Both the position numbers and the translations under genes were made by a program. From Paracoccaceae bacterium (GTDB lineage Bacteria; Pseudomonadota; Alphaproteobacteria; Rhodobacterales; Rhodobacteraceae): DNA of 22,824 nt. Positions 15,275-22,105 of the stretch are shown here, piece after piece. How positions within the stretch are numbered: position 1 is the stretch's first letter; every line of letters starts with the position of its first letter. Under the pieces are notes generated by a model, which worked only from the letters and a program-made list of their open reading frames with translations, was not told the DNA's origin and did no database searches. The DNA is taken from positions 1-22,824 of the forward strand of contig SBFT01000388.1 in assembly GCA_006227805.1 (NCBI GenBank), read 5' to 3'.

Positions 15275-15634
15275 ATGAAATACACCGAAGAACATGAATG
15301 GCTTCTGGTCGAAGGCGACATCGTCACCGTCGGCATCACCGCCCATGCGGCCGAACAGCTGGGCGACGTCGTCTTCGTCGAACTGCCCGAAGTCGGCACG
15401 ACCGTCAGCAAGGATGACGAGATCGTGGTGATCGAGAGCGTCAAGGCCGCGTCCGACATCCTGGCGCCGCTCGATGGCGAGATCGTCGAGGTCAACGAAG
15501 CCATCGCCGACAACCCCGCCCTCGTCAACGACGACCCCGAGGGCGAGGCCTGGTTCTTCAGGATCAAGCCGTCGGACATGTCCCCGATGGACGATTACAT
15601 GGACGAGGCCGAATACAAGGACTTCATCGGCTGA
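15275..15634 (+). CDS. gcvH: glycine cleavage system H protein (lipoyl carrier)
   Basis: This 119-residue lipoyl-domain protein shuttles the aminomethyl group between the P, T and L proteins. The lipoylated Lys is K57 in ESVKAASD, surrounded by the usual GITAHAAEQLGDVVFVELP and the C-terminal GEAWFFRIKPSD. Its length is normal. It lies between gcvT and gcvP in the same orientation, followed by a 60-nt gap that contains copy B of the repeat. Confidence 0.96.
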   Translation: MKYTEEHEWLLVEGDIVTVGITAHAAEQLGDVVFVELPEVGTTVSKDDEIVVIESVKAASDILAPLDGEIVEVNEAIADNPALVNDDPEGEAWFFRIKPSDMSPMDDYMDEAEYKDFIG

Positions 15635-15654
15635 TCCCGGCCTCACGGGCGGGA

Positions 15655-15691
15655 TTTGCGTATTTTTGACCAGAAAGAAGCAGGAGCGCGC
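15655..15691 (+). repeat. interspersed repeat, copy B, carrying the gcvP ribosome binding site
   Basis: All 37 nt are identical to copy A at 2020-2056, although the neighbouring genes are unrelated. AGGAG at 15682-15686 lies 8 nt before the gcvP ATG at 15695. Sequence on either side of the shared block differs apart from a short G-rich stretch upstream, so this is a discrete unit and not a longer duplication. Confidence 0.9.
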
Positions 15692-15694
15692 GAG

Positions 15695-18544
15695 ATGACG
15701 TTCAAGCCGACCGAGTATTTGCCCTATGACTTCGCCAATCGCCGCCATATCGGCCCCTCGCCCAGAGAGATGGCGGCGATGCTGGAGGTCCTCGGGGTCA
15801 AGAGCCTCGACCAGCTGATCGACGAGACCGTGCCGAAGGCGATCCGTCAGGAAAAGCCGCTGGATTTCGGCAAGCCCCTGTCGGAACGCGAATTGCTGCA
15901 TCACATGCGCAAGGTCGCGGACAAGAACAAGGTCCTGGTCAGCCTGATCGGGCAGGGATACCACGGCACCGTCACGCCGCCCGCGATCCAGCGCAACATC
16001 CTGGAAAACCCGGCCTGGTACACCGCCTACACGCCCTATCAGCCCGAGATCAGCCAGGGCCGTCTCGAGGCGCTGCTGAACTTCCAGACGATGATCTCGG
16101 ACCTCACGGGCCTCGAGATCGCCAACGCCTCGCTTCTCGATGAGGCGACGGCCTGCGCCGAGGCGATGACCATGGCGCAGCGCGTCGCCAAGTCGAAGGC
16201 GCGCGCCTTCTTCGTGGACGAGAACTGCCATCCCCAGAACATCGCGGTGATGCAGACGCGGGCGGCGCCGCTCGGGATCGAGGTGATCGTGGGCGCGCCC
16301 GAAAGCCTGGAGGCTGAACGCGTCTTCGGCGCGATCTTCCAGTATCCGGGCACCTACGGGCATGTGCGCGACTTCACCGATGCCATCGCGGCCCTGCACG
16401 CGGCAGGCGCCATCGGCGTGGTCAGCGCCGATCCCCTGGCGCTGACGCTTCTGAAGGAGCCGGGCGCGATGGGCGCCGACATCGCGGTGGGCAGCGCCCA
16501 GCGCTTCGGGGTCCCGATGGGCTATGGCGGTCCGCACGCGGCCTACATGGCGACGAAGCAGCACTATGCGCGGTCCATGCCGGGCCGCCTGGTGGGCGTG
16601 AGTGTCGACAGCCATGGCAACCGCGCCTACCGGCTGTCGTTGCAGACGCGCGAACAGCATATCCGGCGCGAGAAGGCGACCTCGAATGTCTGCACGGCAC
16701 AGGCGCTTCTGGCGGTGATGGCGTCCTTCTACGCCGTCTTCCACGGGCCCGAGGGACTGAAGGCCATCGCGCAACGCATCCACCGCAAGACCGTGCGCCT
16801 CGCCAAGGGGCTGGAAGCGGCAGGCTTCAAGGTGGAACCGAAGACCTTCTTCGATACGATCACCGTGGACGTGGGCCTGCTGCAGCGCGGCGTCCTGCAA
16901 TCGGCGGTGCGCGAAGGCGTGAACCTGCGCCGCGTGGGCGAGACGAAGATCGGCATCACGCTGGACGAGGCGACCCGCCCCCGCGTGATCGAGGCCGTCT
17001 GGCGCGCCTTCGGGATCATCATGGAGGACACCGACTTCACCCCGGACTACCGGCTGCCCGAGGATTGCCTGCGTGTCTCGGACTACCTGACCCACCCGAT
17101 CTTCCACATGAACCGGGCCGAAACCGAGATGATGCGCTACATGCGCCGTCTGGCCGACCGCGACCTGGCGCTGGACCGCGCGATGATCCCGCTGGGGTCC
17201 TGCACCATGAAGCTGAACGCGGCAGTCGAGATGATGCCGGTCAGCTGGCGCGAGTTTTCGCTGCTGCATCCCTTCTGCCCGCCGAACCAGGCGAAGGGCT
17301 ATCACGAGCTGATCGCGGACCTCTCGGCCAAGCTCTGCGAGATCACCGGATATGCCGCGATCTCGATGCAGCCGAATTCCGGCGCGCAGGGTGAATATGC
17401 CGGGCTTCTGACGATCGCCGCCTGGCACCGCTCGCGGGGCGAGACGCATCGCAACGTCTGCCTGATCCCGGTCAGCGCCCATGGCACCAACCCGGCCAGC
17501 GCCCAGATGGTGGGCTGGAAGGTGGTGCCGGTGAAATCGGCCGAGAACGGGGATATCGACCTCGAGGATTTCAAGGCCAAGGCAGAGCAGTATTCGGACA
17601 ACCTTGCCGGTTGCATGATCACCTATCCCTCGACCCATGGCGTCTTCGAGGAAACGGTCCGGGATGTCTGCGCGATCACCCACGCCCATGGCGGCCAGGT
17701 CTATATCGACGGTGCCAACATGAACGCGATGGTGGGCCTGTCGCGGCCGGGCGATCTGGGCGGCGACGTGAGCCACCTGAACCTGCACAAGACCTTCTGC
17801 ATCCCCCATGGCGGGGGCGGACCCGGCATGGGACCGATCGGCGTGAAGGACCACCTTGTCCCGTTCCTGCCGGGTCACCCCGCGACAGGCGGGCAGGAAG
17901 GTCCCGTCTCGGCCGCGCCTTATGGCTCGCCCTCGCTCTTGCCGATCAGCTGGGCCTATTGCCTGCTGATGGGGGGCGAAGGCCTGACCCAGGCCACGCG
18001 CGTCGCGATCCTCAACGCCAACTACATCGCGAAGCGCCTCGAAGGCGCGTTCGAGGTGCTCTACCGCGGCAAGCAGGGACGGGTGGCGCATGAATGCATC
18101 ATCGACACCCGGCCTTTCGCCGAAAGCGCGGGCGTGACGGTCGACGACATCGCTAAGCGCCTGATCGACAACGGTTTTCACGCGCCGACGATGAGCTGGC
18201 CTGTCGCGGGCACCCTGATGATAGAACCGACCGAGAGCGAGACGAAGGCCGAGCTTGACCGCTTCTGCGACGCGATGCTGGCGATCCGCCAGGAAATCCG
18301 CGACATCGAGGAAGGCCGCATCGACCGCGAGAACAATCCGCTGAAGATGGCGCCCCACACGATGGAGGACCTGGTGCGCGACTGGGACCGCCCCTATACG
18401 CGCGAGCAGGGTTGCTTCCCGCCGGGCGCCTTCCGGGTCGACAAGTACTGGCCACCGGTCAACCGCGTGGACAACGTCTATGGCGACCGCCACCTGGTCT
18501 GCACCTGCCCGCCGATGGAGGCCTATTCGGAAGCGGCGGAGTAA
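15695..18544 (+). CDS. gcvP: glycine dehydrogenase (decarboxylating), glycine cleavage P protein
   Basis: This 949-residue single-chain P protein is a PLP enzyme that decarboxylates glycine and loads the aminomethyl group on GcvH. It starts with FANRRHIGPSPREMAAML, has the N-terminal half with VSLIGQGYHGTVTPPAIQRN, and carries the PLP Lys K699 in LNLHKTFCIPHGGGGPG. It ends with PPVNRVDNVYGDRHLVCTC. The length matches the one-gene form of other Proteobacteria, not the split GcvPA/GcvPB form. The ATG at 15695 was chosen from its repeat-encoded RBS; an in-frame TTG at 15656 would add 13 residues read from the repeat itself and is probably spurious. Confidence 0.97.
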   Translation: MTFKPTEYLPYDFANRRHIGPSPREMAAMLEVLGVKSLDQLIDETVPKAIRQEKPLDFGKPLSERELLHHMRKVADKNKVLVSLIGQGYHGTVTPPAIQRNILENPAWYTAYTPYQPEISQGRLEALLNFQTMISDLTGLEIANASLLDEATACAEAMTMAQRVAKSKARAFFVDENCHPQNIAVMQTRAAPLGIEVIVGAPESLEAERVFGAIFQYPGTYGHVRDFTDAIAALHAAGAIGVVSADPLALTLLKEPGAMGADIAVGSAQRFGVPMGYGGPHAAYMATKQHYARSMPGRLVGVSVDSHGNRAYRLSLQTREQHIRREKATSNVCTAQALLAVMASFYAVFHGPEGLKAIAQRIHRKTVRLAKGLEAAGFKVEPKTFFDTITVDVGLLQRGVLQSAVREGVNLRRVGETKIGITLDEATRPRVIEAVWRAFGIIMEDTDFTPDYRLPEDCLRVSDYLTHPIFHMNRAETEMMRYMRRLADRDLALDRAMIPLGSCTMKLNAAVEMMPVSWREFSLLHPFCPPNQAKGYHELIADLSAKLCEITGYAAISMQPNSGAQGEYAGLLTIAAWHRSRGETHRNVCLIPVSAHGTNPASAQMVGWKVVPVKSAENGDIDLEDFKAKAEQYSDNLAGCMITYPSTHGVFEETVRDVCAITHAHGGQVYIDGANMNAMVGLSRPGDLGGDVSHLNLHKTFCIPHGGGGPGMGPIGVKDHLVPFLPGHPATGGQEGPVSAAPYGSPSLLPISWAYCLLMGGEGLTQATRVAILNANYIAKRLEGAFEVLYRGKQGRVAHECIIDTRPFAESAGVTVDDIAKRLIDNGFHAPTMSWPVAGTLMIEPTESETKAELDRFCDAMLAIRQEIRDIEEGRIDRENNPLKMAPHTMEDLVRDWDRPYTREQGCFPPGAFRVDKYWPPVNRVDNVYGDRHLVCTCPPMEAYSEAAE

Positions 18545-18550
18545 GGCGGA

Positions 18551-18594
18551 GCGCGCTGGCGCGCGCACGCCTTCCTTTGGGCGGCTGCGCCGCC
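18551..18594. terminator. paired GC-rich hairpins downstream of gcvP
   Basis: GCGCGC (18551-18556) pairs with GCGCGC (18561-18566), and GGCGGC (18580-18585) pairs with GCCGCC (18589-18594) around a TGC loop. They lie in the convergent gap after the gcvP stop. Neither has a proper T-tract, though CTTCCTTT lies between them. They may stop or slow transcription or protect the mRNA 3' end. Confidence 0.45.
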
Positions 18595-18598
18595 GGGT

Positions 18599-18656
18599 GC
18601 GTATTTGAAACCAGAAAGAGGCACGCGCCCCTGCTTCTTTCTGGTCGAAAATGCGC
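18599..18656. repeat. inverted pair of the interspersed repeat (copies C and D), likely hairpin
   Basis: Copy C (18599-18623, + strand) and copy D (18632-18656, - strand) are diverged versions of the core in copies A and B. Facing each other over an 8-nt loop, they can form a 25-position stem in which 20 are Watson-Crick pairs and two are G-U, with a 3-nt mismatch. It sits between convergent genes, so it could act as a bidirectional 3'-end structure. Confidence 0.75.
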
Positions 18657-18664
18657 CGGGGAGC

Positions 18665-18685
18665 GCGAGGGGTGGAACCCCTCGC
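18665..18685 (-). terminator. 9-bp hairpin just after the kinase gene stop
   Basis: GCGAGGGGT (18665-18673) and ACCCCTCGC (18677-18685) form a perfect 9-bp stem with a 3-nt loop, 7 nt beyond the minus-strand stop codon. Reading on the minus strand, a weak ATTTTC follows only within the repeat. It is a likely part of the kinase gene's terminator. Confidence 0.55.
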
Positions 18686-18692
18686 TTGCGGC

Positions 18693-19709
18693 CTATCCGC
18701 TGGCGAGCGCGCGGGCCTCTCGCGCCATCACCTCGATCACGACCTGCATCTGCCCGAGGTCGCGCGGGTTCGAGGCATTGCCGTCAAGCGCGCGTTTCAG
18801 GACGCCCTGCAGGATCGCCAGCAGCCGGAAGAACGAGAAGACGACATAGAAGTTCCAGTTTTCGGGCCGTCCGATTCCGCGGCGCTCGCAATAGAGGTCG
18901 ACATAGTCTTCCTCGGTCGGCAGGCCGATTGCCCGGCGGTCCACGCCGCCGAGGCCGCGGAAATGCCCCTCGTGCGGAAGCCGCCAGTGCATGCATTGAT
19001 AGGCCAGGTCCGCCAGCGGATGGCCGAGCGTCGACAATTCCCAGTCGAGCAGCGCGATCACCTCGATCCTGTCCGGGGCGAACATCATGTTGTCGATGCG
19101 ATAGTCGCCATGCACGATCGAGGCGGCGCCGTCGTCGGCGACGATGTTGTCGCCGAGCCAGGCGATCAGCCAGTCGGCGTCCGGCAGTGCCTTGGTCTCG
19201 GAGGCCTTGTATTGCTGCGACCATCGGGCCAGCTGCCGTTCGAAGTAGCTGCCCGGCTTGCCGTAATCGCCGAGGCCCACCGCTTGCGGATCGACCGAAT
19301 GCAGCCGTGACAGGACCAGGTTCATCCGGTCATAGACCTGCGCGCGCTCGTCCTTCGTCAGGTCGGGCAAGGCGGGGTCCCAGAAGATGCGGCCCCGCTT
19401 GAACTCCATCACCAGGAACTGGGTCCCGAGCGGGGTGTCCTCTCCCGAGAGGTGATACATGTGGGGAACCGGCACGCCGGTTCCTTCCAGGGCGCGCATC
19501 ACCCGGTATTCGCGGTCGACCGCGTGGGCGGATTTCAGAAGCTTGCCCGGAGGTTTCGCCCGCATCACGTAGGATGTCGCGCCGCTGGTCAGCCGGTAGG
19601 TGGGGTTCGACTGTCCGTCGCCGAATTTCTCGATCGCGTCCAGGGCGCCGAACCCCTCGACATTCTCGCGCAGATATGTCTCGAGCGCGGCGTGATCGTA
19701 TTTGTGCAT
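18693..19709 (-). CDS. APH-like phosphotransferase (LvaA / ACAD10-11 kinase-domain type)
   Basis: This 338-residue protein has the aminoglycoside-phosphotransferase kinase fold. Nucleotide-binding residues include K52 (MRAKPP) and E67 in REYRVMRAL. The catalytic loop is HGDYRIDN (200-207; D202, N207), and LLDWELSTLGHPLADLAY carries the metal-binding D222. The sequence is of the type fused to acyl-CoA dehydrogenase in eukaryotic ACAD10/11 and found as LvaA in levulinate degradation. Those kinases phosphorylate the hydroxyl of 4-hydroxyacyl-CoAs. It diverges from an ACAD-11-like dehydrogenase gene 108 nt away. Antibiotic resistance is unlikely. The exact substrate is not shown by the sequence. 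Confidence 0.88.
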   Translation of the reverse strand: MHKYDHAALETYLRENVEGFGALDAIEKFGDGQSNPTYRLTSGATSYVMRAKPPGKLLKSAHAVDREYRVMRALEGTGVPVPHMYHLSGEDTPLGTQFLVMEFKRGRIFWDPALPDLTKDERAQVYDRMNLVLSRLHSVDPQAVGLGDYGKPGSYFERQLARWSQQYKASETKALPDADWLIAWLGDNIVADDGAASIVHGDYRIDNMMFAPDRIEVIALLDWELSTLGHPLADLAYQCMHWRLPHEGHFRGLGGVDRRAIGLPTEEDYVDLYCERRGIGRPENWNFYVVFSFFRLLAILQGVLKRALDGNASNPRDLGQMQVVIEVMAREARALASG

Positions 19710-19743
19710 GACGCTGCGTCCCTCCCCGTGGACAATGCCCGTC

Positions 19744-19773
19744 TATCTAAGCAATCCTGCATTGAAAAGGCAA
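19744..19773 (-). promoter_or_regulatory. possible promoter for the phosphotransferase gene
   Basis: On the minus strand TTGCCT (19768-19773) and TAGATA (19744-19749) are separated by 18 nt, 35 nt upstream of the ATG. This is the most AT-rich part of the 108-nt divergent gap. No equally good plus-strand promoter was found for the dehydrogenase. Confidence 0.4.
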
Positions 19774-19817
19774 AGCCGGACGCCGCGTCCGAACGCGCCC
19801 CGGACAGGGAGGACCAG

Positions 19818-21053
19818 ATGGACATGAATTTCGGAATGCGGGCCGAGAACCGCAAGTTGCTCGACCGTGTCGCGGCGATGGTGCGCGACGAGATCATGCC
19901 GCTGGAGGAGGAATATCACGCCGAGGTCGCCAAGGGCGATCGCTGGCAATATACCGAACGTCAGGCCGAGATCCTGGAAGGGCTGAAGGCCAGGGCCAAG
20001 GCCGCGGGTCTGTGGAACTTCTGGCTGACCGACGGCGATCGCGGCCATGGGCTGACGACCGTGGAATACGCCTATTTCGCCGAGGAGATGGGCAAGACGC
20101 CGCTGGCGGCCGAGGTCTTCAACTGTTCCGCCCCCGATACCGGGAACATGGAGGTCTTCCACAAATACGGCACCGCGAAGATGAAGAAGGAATGGCTCGA
20201 GCCGCTGCTGGAAGGGCAGATCCGTTCGGCCTACCTGATGACCGAGCCTGACGTCGCCTCGTCGGACGCCACCAACATCTCGATGTCCTGCGTGCGCGAC
20301 GGCGACGACTACGTGCTGAACGGCGAGAAATACTGGGCCAGCGGCGCGGGGGATCCGCGCTGCAAGGTCTATATCGTGATGGTGCGCACCGCGGGCGCGG
20401 ATGCGCCGCGCCACCGTCAGCATTCCATGATCGTGGTGCCGGCGGGAACGCCGGGCATCGAGATCCTGCGCCCCATGCTGGTCTTCGGCCATGACGACGC
20501 ACCGCATGGGCACATGCACATCCGCTTCACCGATGTGCGGGTGCCGGCCGAGAACCTGCTGATGGGCGAAGGGCGCGGCTTCGAGATCGCCCAGGGGCGT
20601 CTGGGACCCGGCCGCATCCACCATTGCATGCGCTCGATCGGGCAGGCCGAGATCGCGCTGGAGAAGCTGTGCAGGCGCAGCCTCGAGAAGGTCGCCTTCG
20701 GCAAGCCGCTGGCCAAGCTGGGCGCCAATTACGACATCATCGCCGAATGCCGGATGGAGATCGAGATGGCGCGCCTTCTGTGCCTGAAGGCAGCCTGGAT
20801 GATGGACCAGGGCGATCCGCGCGCCGCCGCCCCGGTCATCAGCCAGATCAAGGTGATCGCGCCCCGCGTGGCGCTGAAGGTCCTGGACGAGGCGATGCAG
20901 ATGCATGGCGGTCAGGGCATCAGCCAGGACACGCCCCTGGCCAATGCCTGGACCTGGCAGCGCGCGCTGCGCTTCGCCGATGGCCCCGACGCGGTGCACC
21001 GCCGCCAGGTGGCGCGGACCGAGCTGAAGAAATACACCCAGGAACCGATGTGA
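19818..21053 (+). CDS. acyl-CoA dehydrogenase, ACAD10/11-like
   Basis: This 411-residue acyl-CoA dehydrogenase-family protein has MTEPDVASSDATN near 140, NGEKYWASGAGD, the GPGRIHHCMR helix and QMHGGQG. Where most members have YEGT with the catalytic Glu, it reads FADGPDAVH with Asp at 388, a pattern I associate with ACAD10/11 and their bacterial relatives. The start at 19818 is set by AGGGAGG (19806-19812), 5 nt upstream; an ATG at 19824 is an alternative. It diverges from an APH-like kinase gene, and the two probably act together on phosphorylated hydroxyacyl-CoAs. Its stop overlaps the next gene's GTG by 4 nt. Confidence 0.9.
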   Translation: MDMNFGMRAENRKLLDRVAAMVRDEIMPLEEEYHAEVAKGDRWQYTERQAEILEGLKARAKAAGLWNFWLTDGDRGHGLTTVEYAYFAEEMGKTPLAAEVFNCSAPDTGNMEVFHKYGTAKMKKEWLEPLLEGQIRSAYLMTEPDVASSDATNISMSCVRDGDDYVLNGEKYWASGAGDPRCKVYIVMVRTAGADAPRHRQHSMIVVPAGTPGIEILRPMLVFGHDDAPHGHMHIRFTDVRVPAENLLMGEGRGFEIAQGRLGPGRIHHCMRSIGQAEIALEKLCRRSLEKVAFGKPLAKLGANYDIIAECRMEIEMARLLCLKAAWMMDQGDPRAAAPVISQIKVIAPRVALKVLDEAMQMHGGQGISQDTPLANAWTWQRALRFADGPDAVHRRQVARTELKKYTQEPM

Positions 21054-22039
21054 CGCGCATCGTCGTCGCGGGCGCGGGCAGCATCGGCTGCTTCGTCGGC
21101 GGCGCCCTGGCCGAGGCCGGTCAGGACGTGGCGCTTCTGGGCCGCGCGCGGGTGATGGACGCGATCCGCGCCCATGGCCTGCACCTGGGCGATCTGGACG
21201 GGTCGCGCGCGCTGGCGACGCCGGGCCATCTGTCCGAGGACCCGGCCATCCTTTCGCAGGCGGGGCTGGTGCTCGTGACGGTGAAATCGGCGGCGACGAC
21301 CGGGATGGCGCGGCTGATCGCCGGACATGCGCCCCCCGACGCCCCGGTGATCAGCCTGCAGAACGGCATCGGCAACGCGGGCGACCTGGCGCGCCATCTG
21401 CCCGGGCGCGATGTGCGCGCGGGCATGGTCGCGTTCAACGTGGTGCCCCTGGGGGACGGCGTGTTCCAGCGCGCGACCAGCGGCGAAATCCTGATCGCGT
21501 CAGGCCCGGGCGAGTTGGCGCGCCGCCTGTCCACCCCGCGCCTGGCTTGGGCCGAGGTGCGGGACATGGCGCCGGTGCAATGGGGCAAGCTGGTGATCAA
21601 CCTGACCAATGCGGTCAATGCGCTGTCCGGCCTGCCGATCCGGGCCATGCTGCAGGACCGGGCCTGGCGCCTGCTGATCGCCGATCAGATGGCCGAGGCG
21701 CTGGCGGTGCTGGGCCAGGCGGGCATCGCGCTCTGGTCGAACACGCCCGTGCCCCTGCGCTTCGTGCCGGGCCTCCTGCGCCTGCCGACGCCGATCTTCA
21801 CCCGTGTCGCGGCGCGGATGCTGGTGATCGACCCACAGGCGCGCGCCTCGATGGCCTATGACCTTGCCGCCGGGCGGCCGACCGAGATCGACCGGTTGCA
21901 GGGCGAGATCCTGGCGCTGGCGCGGGACCAGGGACGCGATCTGCCGGTGATGCAGGCGATCACCCGCGCGGTGAAACGGGCCGAGATGCAGGGCCCGTCG
22001 ATCCCGTCCCTGACGCCCGGGGCGATCCGGGCCGGGTGA
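21050..22039 (+). CDS. 2-dehydropantoate 2-reductase (PanE/ApbA) family protein
   Basis: This 329-residue NADPH-dependent reductase-family protein has the Rossmann motif GAGSIGCFVGG near the N-terminus, ISLQNGIGN, the catalytic-Lys segment QWGKLVINLTNA (K180) and GRPTEID (E279). Its start is a GTG inside the ATGTGA that ends the acyl-CoA dehydrogenase, so translation is probably coupled. True ketopantoate reductase makes pantoate for CoA synthesis, but many paralogues reduce other 2-keto acids. Its operon link to a dehydrogenase hints at a catabolic role. Family assignment is firm and substrate is open. Confidence 0.85.
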   Translation: MTRIVVAGAGSIGCFVGGALAEAGQDVALLGRARVMDAIRAHGLHLGDLDGSRALATPGHLSEDPAILSQAGLVLVTVKSAATTGMARLIAGHAPPDAPVISLQNGIGNAGDLARHLPGRDVRAGMVAFNVVPLGDGVFQRATSGEILIASGPGELARRLSTPRLAWAEVRDMAPVQWGKLVINLTNAVNALSGLPIRAMLQDRAWRLLIADQMAEALAVLGQAGIALWSNTPVPLRFVPGLLRLPTPIFTRVAARMLVIDPQARASMAYDLAAGRPTEIDRLQGEILALARDQGRDLPVMQAITRAVKRAEMQGPSIPSLTPGAIRAG

Positions 22040-22105
22040 CGCGCGGCTTGCACCGGCCCCCGAACGGGGTATGTCATGGAATTGACACGAAAGCGGGGCG
22101 GCAAG

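Noticed and set aside
15656..15694. TTG start giving gcvP a 13-residue extension
   Set aside because: It reads the repeat as protein; the ATG at 15695 has a well-placed AGGAG and matches the usual family N-terminus.
15257..18568. A minus-strand open frame of about 1103 codons opposite gcvH and gcvP
   Set aside because: It is the antisense shadow of gcvP, with low-complexity composition and no motifs. High GC content keeps stop codons rare in this frame.
18693..19709. Aminoglycoside resistance phosphotransferase
   Set aside because: Only the kinase fold is shared. The sequence type and its ACAD neighbour fit the acyl-CoA-linked branch.
22029..22069. GC-rich pairings GGGCCGG/CCGGCCC and CCCC/GGGG around the panE-family stop as a terminator
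   Set aside because: The first stem includes the stop codon in a 17-nt loop, the second has only 4 bp, and no T-tract follows. Chance pairing is likely at this GC content.
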